Shown piece by piece: positions 46,416 through 55,000 of a stretch of 56,260 bases of DNA. Origin of the DNA: Methylocystis sp. KS32 (lineage in GTDB: Bacteria > Pseudomonadota > Alphaproteobacteria > Rhizobiales > Beijerinckiaceae). A program made the translations under genes and the position numbers. The notes under the pieces were generated by a model. It saw only the letters and a program-made list of their open reading frames with translations. It made no database searches and had not been told where the DNA came from. The stretch covers positions 1 through 56,260 of the forward strand of contig PHSQ01000004.1 in the NCBI GenBank assembly GCA_002862095.1, read 5' to 3'. The first letter of the stretch is position 1; the number at the start of each line of letters is the position of its first letter.

Positions 46416-46832
46416 TCACTGCGCGGCGCGTTCCGCGCCAGTTTTCCGCGCGCGCCAGGCGCCGCCGCACATATCGGTCGAGCTTGACCATGCGCCGCTG
46501 CCGGTCGCGCCGCCCAGGCGGCCGCTGAAGCGCGCCAAGCGTCCGCCCTGATCGGTGAACCGGGCGACGAAGGTGCCGTCGCCTTCGACATAGCCCCACG
46601 GCTCAACTGAAACTCCGCCAGCGGAAGCAACCCGGTTGCCCCGAATGGTGAGATAGGCCGGAACCAGCGCGGGGCAGGAGCCAACGGTGGTGGCGGCCTC
46701 AATGGTCCAGGCGCCGTCGAAATTCTTGGCGTCCGAGGCCGGGGTGCGGGCCATTCGAGTCTTGTTCGGCTGCGCCGCCGCCGGCGCCGAAATTATGGCC
46801 GCCGTCAGCGTCAACAGAAGCAATTGCTTCAT
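46416..46832 (-). CDS. Secreted protein of unknown function
   Basis: 138 residues. Signal peptide (MKQLLLLTLTAAIISAPAAA) to residue 20. The mature part reads DGAWTIEAATTVGSCPALVPAYLTIRGNRV with GTFVARFTDQGGRLARFSGRLGG, a small beta-rich pattern often seen in secreted Hyphomicrobiales proteins of unknown role. Two cysteines (SCPA, DMCGG). Its ATG overlaps the mutA stop by four bases, so it is translated with mutA, an odd partner. Confidence 0.7.
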   Translation of the reverse strand: MKQLLLLTLTAAIISAPAAAQPNKTRMARTPASDAKNFDGAWTIEAATTVGSCPALVPAYLTIRGNRVASAGGVSVEPWGYVEGDGTFVARFTDQGGRLARFSGRLGGATGSGAWSSSTDMCGGAWRARKTGAERAAQ

Positions 46833-48694
46833 TGGGTTTCCTCTATAATGTCTCGCAGCATGTCGAACATGTCGCAGCCCGCGAAAATGAATTTGGATAT
46901 GCCCGCCTTACGGAACTCTTCCTGCATCTCGCCGGGCCGCCCCGCGAGATAGAGCCTGGCTCCGGCGCCGTTGAGGGCGAGGGCGACGGGGATTGCTGCA
47001 TCGAAATAAATCCGGTCGGACGAGCAAATGCAAGCCAGTTTGGCGTGGCTTTGGCGGAACGCGTCAACAATTTCAGCGGAATTTTCGGATTCGGGTCCGA
47101 ACACCGCCTCGACGCCTCCGGCCTCGAAGAAGTTTTTTGCGAAATTGGCGCGAGCGGTAAAAGCGGCGACCGGACCTAGATTGGCCAGGAAGACGCGAGG
47201 ACGCGCCCCCGTCGCCGCGAGGCGGGCGTCGGAAATGTCGCGCAAACGCTCAAAGGGCTCCGAAGCGCGTCTTGGGGCTAAAAGCGGCGATTTGCGCGCG
47301 CCATGCGGAATGGCGCAATCGCCTGCGGCCGAGGAAAAGGGCGCGACGACGCTGAGTTGGGTTTCGCCGAGATTGGGAAATTCGTTGGAGCCGGTGATCT
47401 TGTCCTTGGCGCGGGCCGCGTTTTTCGCGCGCTGGCCGAAACTTTCCGCGACCTTGGCCTGGAACCCGCCTTTTTCCAGCGCTTCTGGCAGGCCTCCATC
47501 GGCTTCGATTTCCTGAAACACCGCCCAGCCACGATCGCAAAGCGAGTCGGTCAGAGCTTCGAAGCCGCCGGCGCCGCTGGCGGGGTCGTCGACCACGTGG
47601 ATGTAGGATTCATCCTGCAGCACCAATTGGGTGTCTCGCGCCAGTCGCCGGGCGAAAGCGTCGGGGGCGCCCAGCGCCTGGGTGAAGGGCAGCACGGTTA
47701 TGGCGTCGGCTCCCCCGATCGCGGCGGAGAAGACAGCGATCGTCGCGCGCAGCAGATTGTTCCACGGATCGCTTCGCGTCATCATGCGCCAAGCGGTTTC
47801 TGCGTGAATCAGCGCGGGCGCGGGCTGGAGTCCGCAGGATTCCTCGACGCGCGCCCAAAGGCGGCGGAGCGCGCGGAATTTCGCAATAACGAGAAATTCG
47901 TCGGCGTCCGCCGCGAGGCGGAACAGCAGCAGGGACCTTGCGGCGCCGGCGTCGAGGCCGGCGTCGGCGAGGGCGCGAAGATAAGCGAGTCCGGCGCTCA
48001 ATACGAAACCAAGTTCCTGGGCCTCGGTTCCGCCCGCCGCATGGATCGCGCGGGCGTCGGCGGCGACGGCTCCACGCGTGAACCCGGCGCCGGCGGCGCG
48101 TTTGACGCGCTCGGCGAAAAGCTTGCGCTCCTCGCTCCAGGGGGCGTTTGCGAAGCCGTGGCGGGCTTGAACGCCCAGCGGATCGAACCCGAAAGAGACG
48201 CTGGTGATCGAAGGCTCGATATGGTTCCTGTCGAGCAGTCTCATGATCGCTTCGGCGACCTTTCGCGCACGGGGAGAGTCCTCGATCATGACCGGGACGC
48301 CGTAGTCTAATCGAACCTTGTCGAGGATTTGGGCGAGCGCGGCTTCGGAGTCGTCCACGAGCGCCGTTCCGTAAGCCCCCTGGGAGCCGGGAAACACGAG
48401 ATGCAGTCCGGACGCGCCGCTTTCGAGGTCTTCGAGCGCCTGTTTGTTGGCCGCCTCTGGGTCGGAAAGGTCGACGCGAGCGAGAACCGCCCAGCGGGCG
48501 GGATTCTGGCGCAGGGCGCGCGACCCCGGTTGTTTGGCCTGGGAATAAAGCGGCGCGATGTCCAGGCCGCCGTAAGTCTTCGTAACAAGTTTCTCGAATG
48601 ACCCGCCCTTGAGGGCGCGTTCAACGCTCTTTCGCCATTGATCTTCATTCGCCTGTGGAAAAACCGCGGCCAAGGGCTGATCTCGTAATGTCAT
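46829..48694 (-). CDS. mutA: Methylmalonyl-CoA mutase small subunit
   Basis: 621 residues from ATG 48694 (GAGGA just upstream). It shows the mutase TIM-barrel pattern (VLARVDLSDPEAANKQALEDLESGASGLHLVF, AETAWRMMTRSDPWNNLLRATIAVFSAAIGGADAITVLPFTQALG, DESYIHVVDDPASGAGGFE). The B12-binding module at the end lacks the cobalt-binding DxHxxG, as expected for the small, non-catalytic subunit (here FGPESENSAEIVDAF). MutA pairs with MutB to convert methylmalonyl-CoA and succinyl-CoA. No mutB lies next to it; downstream is a secreted-protein gene. Confidence 0.9.
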   Translation of the reverse strand: MTLRDQPLAAVFPQANEDQWRKSVERALKGGSFEKLVTKTYGGLDIAPLYSQAKQPGSRALRQNPARWAVLARVDLSDPEAANKQALEDLESGASGLHLVFPGSQGAYGTALVDDSEAALAQILDKVRLDYGVPVMIEDSPRARKVAEAIMRLLDRNHIEPSITSVSFGFDPLGVQARHGFANAPWSEERKLFAERVKRAAGAGFTRGAVAADARAIHAAGGTEAQELGFVLSAGLAYLRALADAGLDAGAARSLLLFRLAADADEFLVIAKFRALRRLWARVEESCGLQPAPALIHAETAWRMMTRSDPWNNLLRATIAVFSAAIGGADAITVLPFTQALGAPDAFARRLARDTQLVLQDESYIHVVDDPASGAGGFEALTDSLCDRGWAVFQEIEADGGLPEALEKGGFQAKVAESFGQRAKNAARAKDKITGSNEFPNLGETQLSVVAPFSSAAGDCAIPHGARKSPLLAPRRASEPFERLRDISDARLAATGARPRVFLANLGPVAAFTARANFAKNFFEAGGVEAVFGPESENSAEIVDAFRQSHAKLACICSSDRIYFDAAIPVALALNGAGARLYLAGRPGEMQEEFRKAGISKFIFAGCDMFDMLRDIIEETQ

Positions 48695-48781
48695 CGTCCT
48701 CACTCGAATATCCGTCGTTTCTTCTCGCTTTTTGGCATGAAGCGTGTCTTGTAGCCATACCATTCACGTCGAAGAGACGGG

Positions 48782-48952
48782 GTGGGCTTTATTTTCGGCT
48801 TCAAACCCCTTAACCAAGGCTCGGCCCAGAGCGACGCGCGGATGAAACGCTGTCTGGTCCTATTGAACCAGCCGGACCCGAAGCCGGCGGTCGACAAGGA
48901 GGCGGCGTTCTTTGGCGCAAGACCTGCAGACCCTGAACGGAGGTGGATGTGA
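48782..48952 (+). CDS. Possible small protein before the acyl carrier protein gene
   Basis: A GTG at 48782 (GAAGAGACGG upstream) opens 56 codons (MGFIFGFKPLNQGSAQSDAR..., then CLVLLNQPDPKPAVDKEAAF). Its TGA (48950-48952) overlaps the GTG start of the acyl carrier protein gene, the same GTGA overlap used inside this operon. That makes it a fair candidate for a leader gene, but composition alone does not prove it. ATG 48842 is a shorter start. Confidence 0.3.
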   Translation: MGFIFGFKPLNQGSAQSDARMKRCLVLLNQPDPKPAVDKEAAFFGARPADPERRWM

Positions 48953-49224
48953 CTGAGAATCCGCAGGATAAGGCGAAACTGGTCGATGAGATTATCGAGG
49001 TTATTGCAGCGGAGGGGATGATTGATCGATCGAAGGTCACCCCGGACGCAACGATTGAGAGCCTCGACCTGAAGTCCGTGGACATTGTGATGATTCTCAC
49101 GGCTCTGGAAGAGAAGTTCAATGTTTACATCCCGATGGATGGCTCGCTTCAAGAAGCCAAGGACGTCAAAACACTGATCGACGCCATCGCGGACCATATC
49201 GTGAAAGAGAGAAAGAAGAATTGA
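48949..49224 (+). CDS. Dedicated acyl carrier protein
   Basis: 91 residues from GTG 48949 (GGAGG with five-base gap); a GTG at 48943 would lie in the ribosome-binding site. The phosphopantetheine Ser43 is in ESLDLKSVDIVMI, so the usual DSLD motif is replaced by LKSVD. Helices before and after (KLVDEIIEVIAAEG, LEEKFNVYIPMDG) are normal. The N- and C-termini are Lys-rich. A special-purpose ACP at the head of a seven-gene lipid operon, not the housekeeping AcpP. Confidence 0.85.
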   Translation: MTENPQDKAKLVDEIIEVIAAEGMIDRSKVTPDATIESLDLKSVDIVMILTALEEKFNVYIPMDGSLQEAKDVKTLIDAIADHIVKERKKN

Positions 49225-49225
49225 G

Positions 49226-50515
49226 ATGACGGGTCCGCAAGCAGGCGAGAGCCCGGCGCCTGCGAGGGGCGCCCCCACGAAGCATTCGAACGATCGAAAG
49301 CGGATCGTCATTTCCGGCATGGGGGCCGTATCTGCGGCGGGGATGGGCGCGGATACGCTTTGGCGCGCGGCGCGCGACGGATTGACGCAGGTCCGCGAAC
49401 TCAGGACCGAACGTCCTTACGACGGGCGGATCAGGATCGCGGCGCAAGTCCCTCCATACGAACCTTCGGCCTATATCGAATCCAATCTGCTGCCCTTTTG
49501 CGATCCCTTCACGCAATACGCGATCATAGCCGCTGACGAAGCGGCGGCGCAGGCGGGTTTCGGCAGGGACGACATCGGCGGTTCCCGGACGGCGGTGATT
49601 GTCGGCACCGGCATTGGCGGGATGACAACGATAGACAACGGTCTCTATCATTACTACGTGAATTCGATTCGGCCGGACCCCTTGAGCGTCCCGCGCCTTA
49701 TACCCAGCGCCGCTCCGGCGATGCTGGGCATGCGCTACTCGTGTCTTGGACCGACTTTCGCTGTCGGCAGCGCCTGTTCCTCGGCTTCGCAGTCGATTGG
49801 ACTGGGGCTCCAGATGATCCGCTTTGGCCTTGCCGACAGAGCGATCGTCGGCGGGTCCGAATCATGCGTCACCAATGGGACGATCAGGGCCTGGGAGGCC
49901 TTGCGCGTGATGACGCCGGACGCTTGCCGTCCTTTCTCCAAGGGCAGGAACGGTATGTCTCTTGGCGAAGGCGCCGCCATATTCATCCTCGAGACATTGG
50001 AGGCGGCCAAGGCGCGAGGACATCGACCGCTCTGCGAACTCCTGGGATATGGCACGACCAGCGACGCCAAGGATCCGGTCAGACCGGATGTCATAGGCGC
50101 CTCGGGCGCAATGGCGCTCGCGCTCGAAGACGCGGGTCTCGCGGCGAAGAATGTGGATTACATCAACGCGCACGGCACGGCGACCCACGCCAACGACATC
50201 ACCGAATCGGAAGCCATTTTGCGCGTGTTCGGCGACAGTTATGGTCGCCGGGTTCCGGTGTCTTCGACCAAGCCGGTGCATGGCCATGCTCTCGGAGCAG
50301 GGGGCGGTTTGGAACTCGCGATCACCATCAAAGCCCTGCACGAGCAGATCGTTCCCCCGACCATCAACTTCATCGAGGCCGACCCCCGCTGTCCGATTGA
50401 TGCTGTTCCCAACGTCGCGCGGCCTCACAAGATCGACGTGGCGATGTCGAATTCCTTTGCTTTCGGCGGCATAAACGCTGTGTTGATCTTGCGGGCTCTG
50501 GAAGATGCAGGCTGA
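49226..50515 (+). CDS. Beta-ketoacyl-ACP synthase (KAS II/NodE-like)
   Basis: 429 residues, starting 2 bp after the ACP. Thiolase-fold condensing enzyme with the triad Cys184 (GSACSSASQ), His316 (NAHGTATHAND) and His354 (KPVHGHALGAGG). Full length, with a 25-residue hydrophilic N-terminal extension. The sequence around CRPFSKGRNGMSLGEGAA and PNVARPHKIDVAMSNSFAFGG resembles NodE and other KAS II enzymes that elongate a specialised acyl chain. Expected to extend the chain on the ACP of the same operon. Confidence 0.88.
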   Translation: MTGPQAGESPAPARGAPTKHSNDRKRIVISGMGAVSAAGMGADTLWRAARDGLTQVRELRTERPYDGRIRIAAQVPPYEPSAYIESNLLPFCDPFTQYAIIAADEAAAQAGFGRDDIGGSRTAVIVGTGIGGMTTIDNGLYHYYVNSIRPDPLSVPRLIPSAAPAMLGMRYSCLGPTFAVGSACSSASQSIGLGLQMIRFGLADRAIVGGSESCVTNGTIRAWEALRVMTPDACRPFSKGRNGMSLGEGAAIFILETLEAAKARGHRPLCELLGYGTTSDAKDPVRPDVIGASGAMALALEDAGLAAKNVDYINAHGTATHANDITESEAILRVFGDSYGRRVPVSSTKPVHGHALGAGGGLELAITIKALHEQIVPPTINFIEADPRCPIDAVPNVARPHKIDVAMSNSFAFGGINAVLILRALEDAG

Positions 50516-50900
50516 CTCGAAGCTCTTGCTCGGGCCCACGCGGGTGCGCGTGGATGCGGAGCGCGCGGCGGAATTCGCGCGAGAGACAAATAACGTCGGA
50601 AACTCAAATATTGCGCCAATGGCTTATCCGGCGGTCTGGCTGAGCGCCCCGCAAGTCCATGCGGCGATTGCGGGGGCTTGCGCTCGGGCCGCCAGTTTTC
50701 CGCTACATGAGTCGCAGAGTTTCGCATATGATCAGGCCGTGCGCTTCGACGCCGATTACGTTCTCGACATTGCCATTTCGCGCGAGGAGTCGCCTCCGCG
50801 ATTGCGTATTGAAGCGTTGCTGACCACTGTCGACGGAGCGCCCGTGGGTCGTTTCGAATCCTTGCTGCGTCTCGTGCCCCATGGAGGAATGCCATCGTGA
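50505..50900 (+). CDS. Hot-dog-fold dehydratase subunit, HadA-like
   Basis: 131 residues; ATG 50505 overlaps the ketosynthase stop by 11 bases. It reads like the N-terminal, non-catalytic MaoC half: GPTRVRVDAERAAEFARETNN, IAPMAYPAVWL, a long helix, then SQSFAYDQAVRFDADYVLDIAIS strands. No D-x4-H catalytic motif. Followed at once by a catalytic MaoC protein, the arrangement of HadA-HadB heterodimers in mycobacterial fatty-acid synthesis. The pairing is inference. Confidence 0.6.
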   Translation: MQADSKLLLGPTRVRVDAERAAEFARETNNVGNSNIAPMAYPAVWLSAPQVHAAIAGACARAASFPLHESQSFAYDQAVRFDADYVLDIAISREESPPRLRIEALLTTVDGAPVGRFESLLRLVPHGGMPS

Positions 50901-51328
50901 GGGAGCAAGGCGCGACAGGCTTGCCCGCTGTCGGCGAGCGGCTTCCCGAGATGGCGATTGGTCCGTTCGACGCGGACGCCTTGGCGCGCTACGCCAAGGT
51001 GTCGGGCGACGACAATCCGATTCATCTGGACGACGCGCTGGCCGCGTCTGTCGGATTGGCTGCGCCTCCCGTGCAGGGGATGAAACTGCTCGCCGCGTTC
51101 GAATCGATGCTTCGGTCGTGGCGGAAAGATCTCATCGTGACGCGCCTCAGCGGAACTTTCGTTCAGCCCGCGCTCCGCGGCGAGAAGGTTACGCTTTCGG
51201 GACGCGTCATGCGGTCTTCGACGCAAGATGGGGTGCTGGTGCGATTGCATGCTCATGCGGCCGCGCGCGCGCCGGCGATAATCGCCGAGGCGACGCTGCG
51301 GCCTCTATCGAATGGAATTCGAACGTGA
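50897..51328 (+). CDS. MaoC-type (R)-hydroxyacyl dehydratase, HadB-like
   Basis: 143 residues, GTG start overlapping the previous stop (GTGA). The hydratase-2 motif YAKVSGDDNPIHLDD includes catalytic Asp38 and His43, followed by GLAAPPVQGMKLLA. Expected to dehydrate the (R)-3-hydroxyacyl-ACP made by the ketosynthase and reductase, or to hydrate an enoyl chain. It probably forms a heterodimer with the protein encoded just before it. Confidence 0.8.
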   Translation: MREQGATGLPAVGERLPEMAIGPFDADALARYAKVSGDDNPIHLDDALAASVGLAAPPVQGMKLLAAFESMLRSWRKDLIVTRLSGTFVQPALRGEKVTLSGRVMRSSTQDGVLVRLHAHAAARAPAIIAEATLRPLSNGIRT

Positions 51329-52116
51329 GCCGACGACATATTTTGATAACCGGAGGATCGAGCGGCATTGGCCGCGCCCTGGCGCTGCGGTACGCGGAAG
51401 AAGGCGCTCGTCTCACATTGTTTGGGCGCGACGCGAGCCGTCTGGAGGCAGTCGCTCGGGCTTGTCGCGATAAAGGCGCGACAGTGGAGACCTTGCGGAT
51501 CGACATTCAGAATCGAGTTGGCATGGCCGCGGCCATTGAGGCGGCCTTTTCCCGCGCCCCGATCGATGTCCTGTTCGCCAATGCGGGCGTCGCCACTGGC
51601 CTTTCTCCCGGACAGGTTCTGGAGCCGGCGGAATCCGTACGCGCGACTCTGGCGATAAACGTCGCCGGCGTATTCAACACCGTCGAGCCAGCCATCATTC
51701 CGATGACCAGCAGAGGGTCTGGAACCATCGCCATGGTGGGCTCCATGGCCGGGGTTCGGGGCTTGCCCTTTTCGCCGTCTTACTGCGCGACGAAGGCGGC
51801 CGTGCATTCTTACGCCGAGTCGCTTCGCGGGGTTCTCTCGCCGCATGGCGTCGACGTCAGTCTCATTATTCCTGGCTTTGTGAAGACGCCAATGTCCGAG
51901 CGCACGAAGTCGTGGCAACCGGGAGTGATGAGCGACACGCGGGCGGCGGAAATCATCGTGCGCGGACTGGAGCGTCGCAAAGCGGTTATCGCCTTTCCAC
52001 GCTTCATGTTTTTTGCGTTGCGCTTCTTCACCTTTCTCCCGCCTCGGCTGGTCGACTCGGTCATGTTGCGTTTTAGCGCGGATGTGCCGCAGACGAGCGA
52101 GAGAGAAGCCGTATGA
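51325..52116 (+). CDS. SDR-family oxidoreductase, probable 3-ketoacyl reductase
   Basis: 263 residues; GTG 51325 overlaps the previous stop. Rossmann NAD(P) site TGGSSGIG at 9-16, NAG at 86-88, and the Ser140-Tyr153-Lys157 triad (VGSMAG, YCATK). A hydrophobic C-terminal segment (AFPRFMFFALRFFTFLPP) after residue 220 suggests membrane contact, as in reductases of sphingolipid or complex lipid synthesis. Likely reduces the 3-keto group on the acyl-ACP. Its stop overlaps the next start by ATGA. Confidence 0.85.
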   Translation: MSRRHILITGGSSGIGRALALRYAEEGARLTLFGRDASRLEAVARACRDKGATVETLRIDIQNRVGMAAAIEAAFSRAPIDVLFANAGVATGLSPGQVLEPAESVRATLAINVAGVFNTVEPAIIPMTSRGSGTIAMVGSMAGVRGLPFSPSYCATKAAVHSYAESLRGVLSPHGVDVSLIIPGFVKTPMSERTKSWQPGVMSDTRAAEIIVRGLERRKAVIAFPRFMFFALRFFTFLPPRLVDSVMLRFSADVPQTSEREAV

Positions 52117-53309
52117 CCTGGAGTTCTGGCGACTCACTCGTCGAAGCGCTGTCGTGGTTCAGCGCGTTCTTCTGGTGTGTCTCGGTCTTGCTGTTCGCGC
52201 TCTCCTCCACCGCCACTTTCCTGCAACCGAGAGTGACCGAGCGGCGCGCAAAGAGTCGGCTTCAGCCGCCGGTGTCCGTGGTGCTTCCCGTGAAGTTGCT
52301 GGAAGACAATTTCGAGTTCGCGCAGGAGTCGGTGTTCAAACAGGACTACCCTCGGTTCGAGGTTTTGGCGTCGGCGGTGGACCCCGAGTCGGCCGCGTCG
52401 CGGAAAATGCGCGAAATTTTCTCGCGTCATCCAAAAATAGCCACACGTTTTTTGACCTCGTCGGCGAGGGGCGCCAAGAGCCCGAAGGTCGATAATCTTG
52501 TCTCCCCGTTCACGGAGGCGAAGCACGACATCATTTTCATGAAGGACGCTAACGCGGTGCTGGAGTCAGACGATCTCGTTCAGCATATGCGCCAACTCAC
52601 CGAAAGGGTCGGTCTCGTCTGCGCGATACCTTATGGCGCGCAGGCGGAAAACCTAGGAGCGCATGTCGAGGCGTCGATTATGAACGGTCCCCATGCGCGG
52701 ATGCTGTATCTGGCCTCCGTATTCGGCCACGGTTTTGGGGTCGGCAAGATCATGCTGTTCCGTCGCGGCGATTTTCTGCGCGCTGGCGGATTCAATGCGA
52801 TTTCCCACACAGTGGGAGAAGACAACGCCATGGCGAAAGCGATGGCGCGAATCGGTTTGCGCACGATTTTTTCCCATCGCGCTGTGCGGCAAGAGTTGGG
52901 ACGACGCGCTTTGAGGGATGTTTACGAGCGTCAGCTTCGCTGGAGTGTCATCCGTCGCGGCGATGCGCTTCTATCCTTTCTGCTGGAGCCGTTTTGTCAG
53001 GCTTTTCCAGCTGTTATAGCCGCTGCTCTAGCCGCGCCGCTGGTCGGCCTTCCCGCCCTCTCGGGCGCTGAGGGGACACTCTGCCTGTGGTTTGCGCTCG
53101 AGACCCTGCTTTCCTTTGCGAAGGGTTGGCGCGTATCATGGGCGGCGCCGGCGATTTTTGTATGTCGCGAGGCGGTTATGCTTGGCGTGTGGTTAAGCGC
53201 GTGGATGACAAGTCAGGTCGTGTGGGCGAATGAAAGCTTCGACGCGCGCGTGGACGCGCCCCGCATCGCTTGCTCGGGGTCGCCCTTGAAGCCGCCGGCG
53301 ATGAAGTAG
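52113..53309 (+). CDS. GT21-type glycosyltransferase (ceramide glucosyltransferase/HpnI-like)
   Basis: 398 residues. N-terminal membrane helix (about 15-35). GT21 marks: SVVLPVK and Asp90 (AVDP), SPKVDNL at 123-129, Asp145 in MKDAN, Glu-Asp 236-237 (VGEDNAM), and RQLRW at 273-277 (the Q/R-x-x-R-W motif). The C-terminal third holds several membrane helices. The family adds sugars to ceramides or hopanoids from the cytoplasmic side. It overlaps both neighbours in the operon. The acceptor lipid is unknown. Confidence 0.8.
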   Translation: MTWSSGDSLVEALSWFSAFFWCVSVLLFALSSTATFLQPRVTERRAKSRLQPPVSVVLPVKLLEDNFEFAQESVFKQDYPRFEVLASAVDPESAASRKMREIFSRHPKIATRFLTSSARGAKSPKVDNLVSPFTEAKHDIIFMKDANAVLESDDLVQHMRQLTERVGLVCAIPYGAQAENLGAHVEASIMNGPHARMLYLASVFGHGFGVGKIMLFRRGDFLRAGGFNAISHTVGEDNAMAKAMARIGLRTIFSHRAVRQELGRRALRDVYERQLRWSVIRRGDALLSFLLEPFCQAFPAVIAAALAAPLVGLPALSGAEGTLCLWFALETLLSFAKGWRVSWAAPAIFVCREAVMLGVWLSAWMTSQVVWANESFDARVDAPRIACSGSPLKPPAMK

Positions 53310-53323
53310 AGAAGGATAATCGC

Positions 53324-54625
53324 TTGGTTCTAGATCTCTTGCGCTTCGTCGTGGACGCCATCGCCTTCGGCTGCTGTGTCGCGCTGATCATTATCGGATT
53401 GGGCTTCTTCGCCGTGATTGGGCGGTTCCTTTGGGATGAGCTGCGCGGGGTCGAGGACCCCAAAAACATCGTGCTGCCCGATAGTGAACTGCCTCACGTC
53501 CTGGTGCAGATACCGGTCTACAACGAACCGCTTGTCACCGAGCAATCCCTGCGGTGCGTCGCTCAACTCGACTGGCCGAAAGACAAGCTTCACATTCAGC
53601 TTTTGGACGATTCGACCGACGAGACGACACAGCGGGCGACCGCGGTTGCGTCGGAACTCCGCGATGGCGGCGCCGACATCGCGCATGTTCGACGTCCCGA
53701 CCGCACGGGGTTCAAGGCGGGCGCGTGCGCTTATGGCCTGGGGATTTCCGACGCGCCGTTCGTCGCCATGCTGGACGCGGATTTTCGACCGCCTCCCAAT
53801 TGGCTCAAGCGGGGCGTGCCTTTGCTCCTTAAGGACGCGAAGGCTGGTTTTGTTCAGTCCCGATGCGAGTTTTCGAATTACCAGAAGAATTGGCTCACCC
53901 GTGCGCAGGGGCTCGTTCAGGATGGGCATTTTCTGGTCGAGCAACGTAGCCGAGCCCGCGCGGGATGGCTTTTTCAATTCAACGGAACCGGCGGCGTTTG
54001 GCGACGGGAAACCATAGAGAGCGCCGGCGGCTGGTCTGATTTTTCCTTATGCGAGGATCTGGACCTCACGGTGCGCGCCGCGCTCGACGGCTGGCATGGG
54101 ATCTTCGTCTCGGAACCGGCTATCCCGGGGCAGGTGCCGGAAGGCTTGCGCGATTTTCGCCGCCAGCAGAGACGCTGGTCAAACGGTTTCGTTCAGGTCG
54201 CTCAAAAGACCGTGCTGCCGCTTTGGCGGGCGCCCTGGACGCTCGTGCGGAGGGTCGCGGCGATTACGCTGGTGGCGCATCAGATTTTCTTCCCCATCGC
54301 CGCGATCGGCGTGTTGTCGCTGATTCTCGGAACGATCCTGCACGGCTCGCCCGCCACCTATCTGCCGATGCTGGAAATCATCGCCGCCATGACGACCGTG
54401 GTCGTGCTCGGCATGACACTGCCGCCCTACGTGGCGCTGAAGCGGGGGCCGGTGCTAGATTATATGAAGACCATGGCTTCCGTGCCGCCCCTGATGATCT
54501 ATCTCGCCTTTTCCAACGGTGCGAAAATTGTCCAGACAATGCGTGGGCGCAAATCGCCCTTCAAGCGCACCCCTAAGATCGAACATGCCATTGAAGCGCC
54601 AATGGACGCCGACGCGGAGGCGTGA
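53324..54625 (+). CDS. Processive GT2 glycosyltransferase (CesA/CslA-like)
   Basis: 433 residues from TTG 53324, seven bases after GAAGGA; a TTG at 53270 would overlap the previous gene by 40 bases. One N-terminal helix (10-33), then GT2 motifs LLDDSTD (93-99), LDADF (150-154), Glu-Asp 244-245 (LCEDLDL) and QQRRW (281-285), then about three or four membrane helices. The set matches beta-glycan synthases such as glucomannan synthase-like bacterial enzymes. In this operon it could lengthen the glycan on the lipid started by the GT21 enzyme, or make a separate polymer. Confidence 0.82.
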   Translation: MVLDLLRFVVDAIAFGCCVALIIIGLGFFAVIGRFLWDELRGVEDPKNIVLPDSELPHVLVQIPVYNEPLVTEQSLRCVAQLDWPKDKLHIQLLDDSTDETTQRATAVASELRDGGADIAHVRRPDRTGFKAGACAYGLGISDAPFVAMLDADFRPPPNWLKRGVPLLLKDAKAGFVQSRCEFSNYQKNWLTRAQGLVQDGHFLVEQRSRARAGWLFQFNGTGGVWRRETIESAGGWSDFSLCEDLDLTVRAALDGWHGIFVSEPAIPGQVPEGLRDFRRQQRRWSNGFVQVAQKTVLPLWRAPWTLVRRVAAITLVAHQIFFPIAAIGVLSLILGTILHGSPATYLPMLEIIAAMTTVVVLGMTLPPYVALKRGPVLDYMKTMASVPPLMIYLAFSNGAKIVQTMRGRKSPFKRTPKIEHAIEAPMDADAEA

Positions 54626-55000
54626 AATCCGTGACTGATCGCACCCTCGTTACGCGCTCCGCCATCGTCTATCCGGAGTGGGGGGCGCGTCGAGACGCGA
54701 GACATGCCGCTTGACGGCTGCGTTGTCCGCCACGCTTGCCCCGGTCTGCGGCGCCGAAATCAGGCCAAAGCCGGGGGGACTGCTGCGTCTTCTGTTCCTA
54801 TGGGGACGTGCCGCGCCCGCCCGTTCAACGCGAGGAAGGATGTTGTAGTGGGGCCGGCGGAACGGGCGAAACAATCTCTATGTGATTTTCAACTGAAGCC
54901 AATTGTCGATGAAGGAAATCATCGGCGCGGCTTTTTTCTGTTTTTGGGGGCGGCTAGATTTTGAACGGCTTCCAGAGTTTCGCATAGTCCGGCATTGGCC

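Noticed and set aside
50881..52116. 411-residue SDR with a long N-terminal extension
   Set aside because: The extension overlaps the MaoC gene in another frame; the GTG at 51325 with a GTGA overlap fits the operon pattern.
48949..54625. Bacterial sphingolipid operon
   Set aside because: No serine palmitoyltransferase, ceramide synthase or related gene is present, although SDR, ACP and GT21 would fit; kept as an unassigned lipid operon.
54704..54964. 86-codon frame after the lipid operon
   Set aside because: No ribosome-binding site and no protein-like pattern.
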